From MED-G82 sp964342675 (GTDB lineage: Bacteria > Pseudomonadota > Gammaproteobacteria > Magnimaribacterales > D2472), in NCBI GenBank assembly GCA_964342675.1, contig CAYFFR010000015.1, forward strand, positions 1 to 31,775: a stretch of DNA of 31,775 nucleotides, read 5' to 3'. Shown here one piece after another: positions 9,494-17,496 of the stretch (position 1 is its first letter; the number at the start of each line of letters is the position of its first letter). Position numbers and translations under genes: made by a program. The notes beneath the pieces are model-generated. The model was given only the letters and a program-made list of their open reading frames with translations. It was not told the origin of the DNA and did not search any database.

Positions 9494-9514
9494 TTATATA
9501 GCTATTTATATAGC
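9494..9514 (+). repeat. Two direct copies of TTATATAGC upstream of TBDR2
   Basis: The 9-base sequence TTATATAGC occurs at 9494-9502 and again at 9506-9514, 12 bases apart start to start. The second copy can also pair with the sequence before it (GCTAT 9501-9505 / ATAGC 9510-9514). It may be an UP-element-like or regulator site. Low-complexity A+T sequence makes chance possible. Confidence 0.35.
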
Positions 9515-9528
9515 GAAAAAGTGAAAAA

Positions 9529-9550
9529 AATTTGACAATTTTGTCAAATT
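9529..9550 (+). promoter_or_regulatory. Perfect palindrome (candidate operator) with embedded -35 box
   Basis: Left arm AATTTGACAA (9529-9538) and right arm TTGTCAAATT (9541-9550) are exact reverse complements around a 2-base centre. A perfect -35 TTGACA (9532-9537) lies inside the left arm. A -10 at the expected distance (about 9555-9561) is poor. The position between receptor genes, 43 bases before the chosen ATG, suggests a dimeric regulator controlling TBDR2. It has no U-tract after it, so it is not a terminator. Confidence 0.55.
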
Positions 9551-9592
9551 AGCAACAATTACCTCTACGAAATAACTTTTATGGGGAAAATT

Positions 9593-12553
9593 ATGTCTAA
9601 ATTCGTTAAATTTTCGCTAGTATCAGTCCTTTCTATAGGCTTGATCAGTGTTGGAAACGTCTTTTCACAAGAAGACGATGAAGATGTTGAAGAAGTAATA
9701 GTGACTGGTTCTAAGATTAAAAAGGTTGATATCTTTGATAGCTCTAAACCGCTTGAAGTTATTGATGCCGAAGCTATTGAAAGAACAGGATTAAATAATA
9801 TTGGTGATGTTCTTCAAAATATATCTTCATCAGATGGTACAGGTATCCGACCAGTAACAACTGCCACTAATGGTGGTGACGGTTCTAATGAAATTTCATT
9901 AAGAAGTCTTGGTTCTGGTAGAACACTTGTTCTGATTGATGGTAGAAGATGGGTAACAGATGCTTTCGGATCAGTTGATATGCAAACCATTCCAGCTTCA
10001 ATCATATCTAGGGTTGAAATTCTGAAGGATGGAGCTTCATCTATTTATGGTTCTGATGCTGTCGCAGGTGTTATCAACATCATTACTAAAAAAGAATTTG
10101 AAGGCTTTGAAATGAGAGCTTCTAGAGGTAAGTACGATGCTGGTTATGGTGAGCAAAATTCAGTGAGTCTTACATTTGGAAGTGTTGGAGAGAAATCTTC
10201 TAACGTTTTCAACATTTCTATGGCTAATCAGGAAGAGATCATGGCTGGTGAAATACCAAGAGCCAACCAACCTTATTATGGTTGTACAAATGTTCCTAAT
10301 TCAGGTACTGGACCACAAAATAGTCCAACAAATTTAGGCCCTTCTCCTGAACAAAATAGTGGTTACGGTAACTTTGGTCCAGCAAATAGTTTTATTTGTG
10401 GATCTTCATATCCAGCATATGGTAGATACTTTACTTGGAATAAGTATCTTGAGCCTGGAAAATCTGGTGCTTTACCTGAGCACTTTATTCCATGGTCAAA
10501 CGGTGGTAGATATAACTATGCACCAGTTAATCACGTTCAAAACCCAGTTGATAGAGTTGGTGTTTATACTTATTCAGATTTTGAAATAAGTGATAATCTA
10601 ACTGCTTACGTTCAATTTGTTTATTCAAAATCAGAGCGTCTTAATCAGTTGGCACAAGTACCAATGACTGTTGCTTCTTGGGCTGGTCCTCAATGGCAAA
10701 TTAACCAAGGTAGAGGTGCAACGGGAGATGGTTACTTTAATGTAATAGGTACCGATACTATGTTTGGCTTTAGATCAATTGCAATTGGACCTCGTATCTA
10801 TGCTTATGATTATGATACTTATGGTATTCGAGCTGGTTTAGAAGGTAATTTTGAGCTAAATGGTAATACTTACTTCTGGTCAGCCGGAACACAAGTTAAC
10901 GACGCTCAGTATGATTCAAAGCTTTATAACTTTGTTGACCTTGTTCACCTTGCTAATGCTGTTGGACCTTCATTTAGAGCTGCTGATGGCTCGCTAAAGT
11001 GTGGAACTCCAGATAACGTTATTCTGGGTTGTACACCATTTAATATTTTTGGTGGTCCTGATCTAGGTTTAGCTGCTGGACGTGTTACTCAGGCTGAGTA
11101 TGATGCCATGGTTGACTATGTAGGTTACGATGGTGCTGCAGGTGCTGGTATGGATAGCGATGATTATTGGCTTGAACTATCAGGTCCATTATTTGAAATG
11201 CCATATGGAACTGCTTACTTTGCGATAGGTCTAGAAAATAGATCTGTTGGTTATTTTGATACCCCAGATGCTTTAGTTAGTTCTGGTGGTTCATCAACTA
11301 ACTATAGAGAACCAACTAGAGGTGGTACTAAAGTTGAAGAGATGTTCCTTGAGATCAACCTTCCTTTAATAGAAGGTGAAGTAGGAGCTCAAGAACTTGA
11401 AGCTACTATCTCAGCAAGAAGATCAGAGTATACAGCTGCTGGTTTTGTAGGCTTTACTCCTACAATTAATAATCCAGGTGAGCCAACTACTACTGAGTTT
11501 GGTTTAAGATGGAAGCCAATTGATGATGTATTAGTAAGAATGACATGGGGTGAAACATTCCGTGCTCCAAACGTTGGTCACCTATATAGAGGTGGTGGTG
11601 AATCTTTCCCACAAGCGGTTGACCCATGTAATACAGATCAATTCTCATCACAAGATGGGGCTACACAGACAAGATGTATGGCTGCTGGAGTACCTATGGG
11701 TGGTATAGAGCAGGCTACAACTCAGCTTAGAGCGTTTGTAGGTGGTAACCCAAATCTTCAACCTGAAGAAGGTGAAAACAGGACTTTAGGTGTTGTTTAC
11801 ACACCTTCACAAGTAGAAGGCCTGAGATTAAGTGTAGATTTCTGGGAAATTGAGCTAGAAAATATCTTTAGTACAATTAGTGCTCAGCAAGTATTAAATA
11901 GATGTTATGTTTCTGGCCCGAATCAAGATTCAGGTTTCTGTGCTTTTGTTCAAAGAACACCTACAGGTGCATTACAGACAGCAAGAACTTCACAAATTAA
12001 CTCTGCATTAAGCAATGTTTCTGGTGTTGACTTTGTAGCAGTATATGACTTTGATGTAGATAATTATGGAAGCTTTACTACAGCTTTTGACATGACTTAT
12101 TACACCAAAGATGAATTTGCTCAAGCTGCAGATTCAACTCCTTCAGAGTCATTTGGTTACTATGAGGGTGCTGCTGACTTCAGATGGAGAGCTAACGCTT
12201 CAGTATTGTGGTATTACAATGACTGGACAACAGCTCTAAACTTTAGATTCCTTGATGATAACTGGGAAGATTGCTGGCTTCAGTTCTATTTCTCTGCAGC
12301 TGATAATGCAAACATTCCGTGTTCGCATCCAGATAAAGGGAGTTATGGTTATCAAGAAGTTAAAGCTGATCCATATGTTGATCTGAATGTTGATTATCAA
12401 TACAACGAAAATGTTACATTTACTATTGGTGCTAGAAACCTCCTAGGTGAAGAGCCACCATTGGTATATGATGCATTTGCACAAAACTTTGACTTTGCAT
12501 GGGATATACCTGGCGGAGCATTTATGTATGCTGGCTTTAGGGTAAGATACTAA
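9593..12553 (+). CDS. TonB-dependent outer-membrane receptor (TBDR2)
   Basis: Second tandem TonB-dependent transporter, 986 residues. The signal peptide (1-25, cleavage likely before QEDD) is followed by the TonB-box-like VEEVIVTGSKI (32-42), the plug (about 44-166, with RTLVLIDGRR and SIYGSDAVAGVINII) and a beta-barrel ending GAFMYAGFRVRY. ATG 9593 is preferred because GGGGA (9583-9587) lies 5 bases upstream; ATG 9581 has no ribosome site. Ten cysteines form five local pairs; the pairs around DPC...RC and NRC...FC have counterparts at the same barrel region in TBDR1, so the two are related paralogs, not recent duplicates. An upstream palindrome suggests its own regulation and a strong terminator follows. 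Substrate unknown. Confidence 0.93.
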   Translation: MSKFVKFSLVSVLSIGLISVGNVFSQEDDEDVEEVIVTGSKIKKVDIFDSSKPLEVIDAEAIERTGLNNIGDVLQNISSSDGTGIRPVTTATNGGDGSNEISLRSLGSGRTLVLIDGRRWVTDAFGSVDMQTIPASIISRVEILKDGASSIYGSDAVAGVINIITKKEFEGFEMRASRGKYDAGYGEQNSVSLTFGSVGEKSSNVFNISMANQEEIMAGEIPRANQPYYGCTNVPNSGTGPQNSPTNLGPSPEQNSGYGNFGPANSFICGSSYPAYGRYFTWNKYLEPGKSGALPEHFIPWSNGGRYNYAPVNHVQNPVDRVGVYTYSDFEISDNLTAYVQFVYSKSERLNQLAQVPMTVASWAGPQWQINQGRGATGDGYFNVIGTDTMFGFRSIAIGPRIYAYDYDTYGIRAGLEGNFELNGNTYFWSAGTQVNDAQYDSKLYNFVDLVHLANAVGPSFRAADGSLKCGTPDNVILGCTPFNIFGGPDLGLAAGRVTQAEYDAMVDYVGYDGAAGAGMDSDDYWLELSGPLFEMPYGTAYFAIGLENRSVGYFDTPDALVSSGGSSTNYREPTRGGTKVEEMFLEINLPLIEGEVGAQELEATISARRSEYTAAGFVGFTPTINNPGEPTTTEFGLRWKPIDDVLVRMTWGETFRAPNVGHLYRGGGESFPQAVDPCNTDQFSSQDGATQTRCMAAGVPMGGIEQATTQLRAFVGGNPNLQPEEGENRTLGVVYTPSQVEGLRLSVDFWEIELENIFSTISAQQVLNRCYVSGPNQDSGFCAFVQRTPTGALQTARTSQINSALSNVSGVDFVAVYDFDVDNYGSFTTAFDMTYYTKDEFAQAADSTPSESFGYYEGAADFRWRANASVLWYYNDWTTALNFRFLDDNWEDCWLQFYFSAADNANIPCSHPDKGSYGYQEVKADPYVDLNVDYQYNENVTFTIGARNLLGEEPPLVYDAFAQNFDFAWDIPGGAFMYAGFRVRY

Positions 12554-12575
12554 AAGCAAAGTTTATTCAAACATT

Positions 12576-12603
12576 AAGAGCCGCTATATGCGGCTCTTTT
12601 TTT
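12576..12603 (+). terminator. Rho-independent terminator after TBDR2
   Basis: Stem GAGCCGC (12578-12584), loop TATAT, GCGGCTC (12590-12596), then a run of seven Ts (12597-12603), with flanking A·T pairs. It is the most stable hairpin seen in the window. It ends 35 bases before the oppA-like start codon. Confidence 0.95.
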
Positions 12604-12626
12604 ATCAATTCGATACATCTATTAGT

Positions 12627-12632
12627 TATAAT
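12627..12632 (+). promoter_or_regulatory. -10 box directly before the oppA-like gene (leaderless candidate)
   Basis: A perfect TATAAT (12627-12632) lies 6 bases before the ATG at 12639, so a normal start point would fall on or next to the A of the ATG. No Shine-Dalgarno is present. A weak TTATCA (12602-12607) is 19 bases upstream. The preceding terminator means oppABC needs its own promoter, which supports this one. Confidence 0.55.
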
Positions 12633-12638
12633 TTGCAT

Positions 12639-14261
12639 ATGAAAAATTTATCTTTTTTAACATTAATCCTTATCCTCAGTTTTTTTTCAATTAATTCATT
12701 GGCAGCTGACCCAGTCGATGACGCCTTAAGAAAAAAGATTTTTTTAGTTGGAAATGGTAGCGAACCTCAGGGATTAGATCCGCACATTGTTACAGGAGTT
12801 CCAGAACATCATATACTTATTACATTATGTGAAGGACTAACTATATCGAATCCGAAGGGAGGTGATAATCTGCCTGGTATGGCATCTAGTTGGACTATTA
12901 GTGAAGATGGAAAAGAATATATATTTAATATTAGAAAAGATGCTAAATGGTCAAATGGAGATGATTTTACTGCTCATGATATGGTTTGGTCTTGGCAAAG
13001 AATATTAACATCTAGCTTAGGCTCTCAATATCCTGACATGCTCTACTATGTAGAAGGTGCTGAAGACTTCCATACTGGAAAAGTATCTGATTTTAATCTA
13101 GTTGGCGTTAAAGCATTAGATGATAAAACTCTTGAAGTTAAACTAAGAAATCCAACTCCATTTTTTATTGGCCTATTAAGCCATTACTCAACTTGGCCCG
13201 TTCACAAGGAAACTGTACTTAAGTATGGCAGGTTAGATGATAGAAGAGGCTTATGGACTGAACCAGGCTCTTTTGTGTGTAATGGACCCATGAATCTCAA
13301 GTCATGGCAAATCAATAATAAAATTGTTGTTGAAAAGAATCCCCTTTACTGGGATGTTGATAAAGTTAAACTAAATGAGATACATTTTTATGCTGTTACA
13401 GATATTAATACTGAAAACAATATGTTTAAAAGTGGTGAATTACATGTAACATCCACTGTACCTTCATTGAGTTGCGGTAAGTGGCGTAAAGAAGGGAACC
13501 CAAATCTAAGAATTGACCCGTATATGGGAACTTATTTCTTTAGAACTAATACTAAGGTTGAGGCTCTTAAAGACAAAAGAGTTAGGAAAGCTCTAGCATT
13601 TGCTATTGATAGAGAAACTCTTACTGAGAGAGTAACTCAATGTGGGCAAATTCCTGCTTACTCTTTCACTCCTCCTGGATCAGCAAATTATTTTCCTGAT
13701 ACGCAAATACCTTATGACCCAGAAAAAGCTAAAAAATTATTGGCTGAAGCTGGATATAAAGATGGAAAAAAATTTCCTGAACTTGAGATTTTATTTAATA
13801 CTAGCGAAGATCACAGAAAGATTGCACTTGTTATACAGCAAATGTGGCAAAAGAATCTTGGCATTAAAGTACGATTGGTTAACATGGATTGGAAAGTATA
13901 TTTAAGCAGGGAAATGATTGGAGATTTTCAGATTTCTAGAGCTGGATGGATAGCAGATTACGAAGACCCAAATACCTTCTTGGATACTATGAGACCAAAT
14001 AGAGGTAATAATAAAACTGGTTGGGAAAATCCTGAATATGAGAGGTTATTAATTGAAGCAAATACATTATCAGATCAAGACAAGAGATATGATCTTTTAA
14101 AAAAAGCTGAAAGAATTCTCATAGACGAAATGCCTATAATTCCACTGTATACGTATGTTAGGGCATATCAATTACACCCAGATGTAAAAGGCTATTTCCC
14201 CAATTACTTAGATCACCACCATCCAAAGACGATTTATCTAGAAAGGAATCTAAGTAATTAA
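12639..14261 (+). CDS. Periplasmic peptide/solute-binding protein, ABC transporter (OppA/DppA family)
   Basis: Extracytoplasmic binding protein of the SBP_bac_5 family that delivers oligopeptides or similar solutes to an OppBC-type permease. It is 540 residues from ATG 12639, with an N-terminal signal peptide (MKNLSFLTLILILSFFSINS, then LAAD) and no lipobox Cys, so it should be a soluble periplasmic protein. Family blocks include EPQGLDPHIV near the mature N-terminus, DGKEYIFNIRKDAKWSNGD, RVRKALAFAIDRE and PYDPEKAKKLLAEAGY. A longer in-frame start at 12588 is rejected because it lies inside the terminator hairpin. The permease gene follows 3 bases after its stop. Family membership does not fix the ligand; Opp, Dpp, nickel and sugar binders share this fold. 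Confidence 0.9.
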   Translation: MKNLSFLTLILILSFFSINSLAADPVDDALRKKIFLVGNGSEPQGLDPHIVTGVPEHHILITLCEGLTISNPKGGDNLPGMASSWTISEDGKEYIFNIRKDAKWSNGDDFTAHDMVWSWQRILTSSLGSQYPDMLYYVEGAEDFHTGKVSDFNLVGVKALDDKTLEVKLRNPTPFFIGLLSHYSTWPVHKETVLKYGRLDDRRGLWTEPGSFVCNGPMNLKSWQINNKIVVEKNPLYWDVDKVKLNEIHFYAVTDINTENNMFKSGELHVTSTVPSLSCGKWRKEGNPNLRIDPYMGTYFFRTNTKVEALKDKRVRKALAFAIDRETLTERVTQCGQIPAYSFTPPGSANYFPDTQIPYDPEKAKKLLAEAGYKDGKKFPELEILFNTSEDHRKIALVIQQMWQKNLGIKVRLVNMDWKVYLSREMIGDFQISRAGWIADYEDPNTFLDTMRPNRGNNKTGWENPEYERLLIEANTLSDQDKRYDLLKKAERILIDEMPIIPLYTYVRAYQLHPDVKGYFPNYLDHHHPKTIYLERNLSN

Positions 14262-14264
14262 CCA

Positions 14265-15188
14265 ATGCTCAAAATAGTTTTTGGAAGGATTCTAGTTGCT
14301 ATACCTGTACTTATTGTTGTTGCAAGCTTAACTTTCTTTTTTATAAGATTAGCACCAGGTGGACCCTTTGATACTGATAGAGCTGCTGAACCACAAGTAA
14401 TTAAAAATTTAGAGGAAGCATATAATCTTGATGCTCCACTATATGAACAATATTTTGATTACATGAGCGGTGTCTTTGTTGGTGATTTTGGGCCTTCTTT
14501 TAAATATCCAAGGAAAACTGTAAGCGATCTAATTGTTGATGGTTTACCAATAACATTTGAGTTAGCTTTATATGCAATTTTAATAGCGATTTTGGTAGGT
14601 ATTTTTTCAGGTGTATTAGCAGCGCTCAAACGCAATACCGTTTTTGATTATGTTCCAATGTCTATAGCAATGATAGGTATATGTGTGCCTACATTTTTAA
14701 TGGGACCATTGTTAGTTCAGATTTTTAGCATCAACTTAGATTTACTCCCTACTCAGGGCTGGGGTGAGAGATCAGGGGATAAGATTCTTCCTTCAATAAC
14801 TCTAGGTTTTGCTTATGCTGCTTATATTGCAAGACTGAGTAGGGGAGGGATGCTTGAAGTTCTAGGCCAAGATTTCATAAGGACTGCGCGTGCCAAAGGT
14901 TTAAGTGAGACCAGAATTGTTATCAAACATGCAATGCAAGGAGGACTATTGCCTGTGGTTGCCTTCTTAGGTCCTGCTATAGCAGGATTATTGGGAGGAT
15001 CATTTGTTGTAGAAACAATTTTTAATATCCCTGGTCTAGGTAGGTTTTATGTAGAGGGCGCACTAAATAGGGACTATATGCTAATACTAGGGACTACAAT
15101 ATTTTTCTCAGCCATGATAATTTTTTTCAATCTTATCTCAGATATTATTGTTTTAATTCTTAATCCTAAAGCAAGAACAGAATCATGA
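14265..15188 (+). CDS. oppB: ABC transporter permease, OppB/DppB type
   Basis: Inner-membrane subunit of a peptide-type ABC importer. It is 307 residues long, almost exactly the E. coli OppB length (306). It shows about six hydrophobic segments: the first at about 9-30 (LVAIPVLIVVASLTFFFIRL) before the conserved APGGPFD, and the EAA-type ATPase-docking loop around 195-225 (DFIRTARAKGLSETRIVIKHA). It starts 3 bases after the binding-protein stop and overlaps oppC by the 4-base ATGA, so the three genes are one operon with coupled translation. No Shine-Dalgarno is close to the start. Symbol given by family resemblance; DppB is equally possible. Confidence 0.9.
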   Translation: MLKIVFGRILVAIPVLIVVASLTFFFIRLAPGGPFDTDRAAEPQVIKNLEEAYNLDAPLYEQYFDYMSGVFVGDFGPSFKYPRKTVSDLIVDGLPITFELALYAILIAILVGIFSGVLAALKRNTVFDYVPMSIAMIGICVPTFLMGPLLVQIFSINLDLLPTQGWGERSGDKILPSITLGFAYAAYIARLSRGGMLEVLGQDFIRTARAKGLSETRIVIKHAMQGGLLPVVAFLGPAIAGLLGGSFVVETIFNIPGLGRFYVEGALNRDYMLILGTTIFFSAMIIFFNLISDIIVLILNPKARTES

Positions 15189-16039
15189 ACGATGCATCAT
15201 TGTGGAGCGATGCTTTTCGGAGACTAACTCAGAATAAAGCAGCAGTTATAGGAGGCCTAACTGTGCTAGTCCTAATTTTTTTAGCAATTTTTGCTCCATT
15301 AATATCGCCTTATGCTTATGATGAAATGGATATTATTTTAGGTCCCGCACCACCTTCATCAGAGCATCTACTAGGTACAGATAATTATGGTAGAGATTTA
15401 TTTAGCAGACTATTATATGGCGCTAGAATTTCTTTATTAGTGGGTTTTGTTGCCACATTTGTTGCTTTAGTCATAGGCGTAACTTGGGGGATGGTAGCTG
15501 GATTCTATGGTGGAAAAATTGATTCAATCATGATGAGGATTGTGGATATTCTTTATGGCCTGCCATTTATCATATTTGTCATATTATTGATGGTTATATT
15601 TGGGAGCAATATTTGGTTGTTATTTGGAGCAATTGGTGCCGTCGAATGGCTCACAATGTCTAGGATAGTTAGATCTCAAGTTATTAGCATTAAAAATCAA
15701 GAGTTTGTTATGGCTGCTCAAGCTATGGGCGTAAGTAGCTTCGGGATGTTTCGTAAGCATATACTACCCAATATTCTAGGACCTATTGCCGTTTATGCAA
15801 CCTTAACTATTCCTCAGGTGATGTTATTAGAGTCTTTTCTTAGCTTCCTTGGATTAGGAATCCAACCTCCTATGAGTAGCTGGGGCACATTAATTAAGGA
15901 TGGTATTGAAGGAATGCTAGTTGGATACTGGTGGATGATAATTTTCCCTGGTTTAACTTTCACAATTACATTATTTGCATTGAATTTTTTTGGAGATGGT
16001 TTAAGGGATGCCTTAGATCCTAAAATATCTTCAGATTAG
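15185..16039 (+). CDS. oppC: ABC transporter permease, OppC/DppC type
   Basis: Second inner-membrane subunit of the same importer, 284 residues (E. coli OppC 302). It has an N-terminal cytoplasmic stretch FRRLTQNKAAVIGG, a first membrane segment (about 21-42), the conserved LGTDNYGRDLFSRLLYGARIS block, and the EAA loop (about 170-200, FVMAAQAMGVSSFGMFRKHI) that contacts an ATPase. Its start overlaps oppB by 4 bases. Its stop overlaps the convergent mltD stop by 4 bases, so no oppD or oppF ATPase gene can follow. The ATPases must be encoded elsewhere or shared with another transporter. No terminator is visible at this convergent end. Confidence 0.9.
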   Translation: MNDASLWSDAFRRLTQNKAAVIGGLTVLVLIFLAIFAPLISPYAYDEMDIILGPAPPSSEHLLGTDNYGRDLFSRLLYGARISLLVGFVATFVALVIGVTWGMVAGFYGGKIDSIMMRIVDILYGLPFIIFVILLMVIFGSNIWLLFGAIGAVEWLTMSRIVRSQVISIKNQEFVMAAQAMGVSSFGMFRKHILPNILGPIAVYATLTIPQVMLLESFLSFLGLGIQPPMSSWGTLIKDGIEGMLVGYWWMIIFPGLTFTITLFALNFFGDGLRDALDPKISSD

Positions 16040-17496
16040 ATAGCTCTAATCACTAACTTTAAAACTTGTCCAGGCTTAATAGAGGCATCAGGAAGGTCGT
16101 TAAGCTTAATGATATCTATAATCTTAAGATTAAACATCTCAGATATTCTATACAGACTATCGCCTTGTTTTACACTATACAAGATAGTTCTTTTTTTTGA
16201 ATTTATAGTTCTGTATATATTTTTCGTTCCAATATTTAAATTCATACCTATTTTTAAAACTGAATTTATTGCAATCTGGTTATTTGCAGCTATATCCTGT
16301 GGGCGAAGATTATATTTCTCTCCAAGACTCCATAAAGTGTCTCCTTCACTTACAATGTGAACTTGGTAAGGTATAAATACATCTTCATCTGGTCCTACCA
16401 GTGGAATTAATAGCACTTCATTTATCTTTAATAAAGAATTGTTATTCTTAGAGTTCACTGTTATTAAGTCTTCTAGTCTTACATCATATTTGTTAGCTAA
16501 CTTCCAAAGGCTATCACCTCTTTTAACTGTATGTGTGATCCATTTAATATTATGATTTTTAAGAAATAGACCCTTATTTGTATCAATAAAATCTTTTTTT
16601 TCTATTGGAACATATAATTGAGTCTTGAGATTGGGTGGTGTAGCCCATTTAGTATATCCAGCATTCAGTTGGTATAGAAACTCTGGCTTTATATCAATAA
16701 ATTCACTGAAAGCTAGCATTTCAATTTGCCCATTAATTTCAACTAAGTCTATTACCTTTTTATCTGGAAAATTTGGTAATACAAGTCCATATTTGTCTGG
16801 GTTAAGAATCAATTCCCTAATCGCTAGAAATTTTGGAATATAGTTTACTGTTTGGTTGGGGAGTTTAAGGTTTTGAAAATTTGGATCCTTACCAGACCTT
16901 CTTGTGATATTAATTTGTCTCTCAAGGTATGTTGGGCCAGCATTATATGCAGCTAAGGTCAATATTGGATCGTTATCAAATCTATTATATAGATATGCAA
17001 GATACTTAATTGCAGCTTTAGTAGATAGAATTGGGTCATGCCTATTTTCCAACCACCAGTTCTTTTCAAGCTTGTATATTCTTGCTGTTGCAGGCATAAA
17101 TTGCCAAAGACCAACGGCACCAGATGAAGAAATAGAAAAAGGGTCATAATTACTTTCTATGTAAGGTAGCAAAGCATATTCTCTAGGTAGATTATATTTA
17201 TCTATTTCTTCCAGCACCTCAAAAATGAAATATTCTCCATTCCCAATGAGCTGATCTAAATGCTTTTTATTTTTAGTAAAATTTTCAATGTAAGTAAAAG
17301 TATTTTGATCAATAGAGTAATCATTAAAGGCTGAGCTCTCATGAATCCTATCCCAAACTGAAGCATATTCCTTATCTGTGTTTATATTAGCAGAAGTATC
17401 AGGCTCAATATCCTCATACGGTTTAGCCATCATAATCTCGAGACTGGAACAGCCCGAAAATAAAAGCAGGATAAATATTATAGAGAGTCTTTCCAT
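16036..17496 (-). CDS. mltD: Membrane-bound lytic murein transglycosylase D
   Basis: Lipoprotein that cleaves peptidoglycan glycan strands, giving 1,6-anhydromuramic ends. It is 486 residues long (E. coli MltD about 452). It has a signal peptide with a lipobox-like end LFSGC (lipidated C16), then an SLT domain (about 95-200) with catalytic E114 in PYIESNYDP and the SSSGAVGLWQFMPATA motif. Three C-terminal LysM peptidoglycan-binding repeats follow (about 320-366, 378-424, 438-484). E. coli MltD has fewer LysM units, which explains the extra length. The start lies inside the end of gloB (19-base overlap), so the two are co-transcribed; this gloB-mltD neighbourhood is conserved in gammaproteobacteria. 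Confidence 0.94.
   Translation of the reverse strand: MERLSIIFILLLFSGCSSLEIMMAKPYEDIEPDTSANINTDKEYASVWDRIHESSAFNDYSIDQNTFTYIENFTKNKKHLDQLIGNGEYFIFEVLEEIDKYNLPREYALLPYIESNYDPFSISSSGAVGLWQFMPATARIYKLEKNWWLENRHDPILSTKAAIKYLAYLYNRFDNDPILTLAAYNAGPTYLERQINITRRSGKDPNFQNLKLPNQTVNYIPKFLAIRELILNPDKYGLVLPNFPDKKVIDLVEINGQIEMLAFSEFIDIKPEFLYQLNAGYTKWATPPNLKTQLYVPIEKKDFIDTNKGLFLKNHNIKWITHTVKRGDSLWKLANKYDVRLEDLITVNSKNNNSLLKINEVLLIPLVGPDEDVFIPYQVHIVSEGDTLWSLGEKYNLRPQDIAANNQIAINSVLKIGMNLNIGTKNIYRTINSKKRTILYSVKQGDSLYRISEMFNLKIIDIIKLNDLPDASIKPGQVLKLVIRAI

Noticed and set aside
9481..9592. Riboswitch (for example cobalamin) upstream of a TonB receptor
   Set aside because: The gap is too short and A+T-rich, with no recognisable conserved core; the palindrome is better explained as an operator.
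12588..12638. Longer N-terminus for the oppA-like protein from 12588
   Set aside because: The extension lies inside the terminator hairpin and promoter and would bury the signal peptide.
16904..17149. Plus-strand 81-residue frame within mltD
   Set aside because: Antisense shadow of the conserved SLT domain; no start signals.
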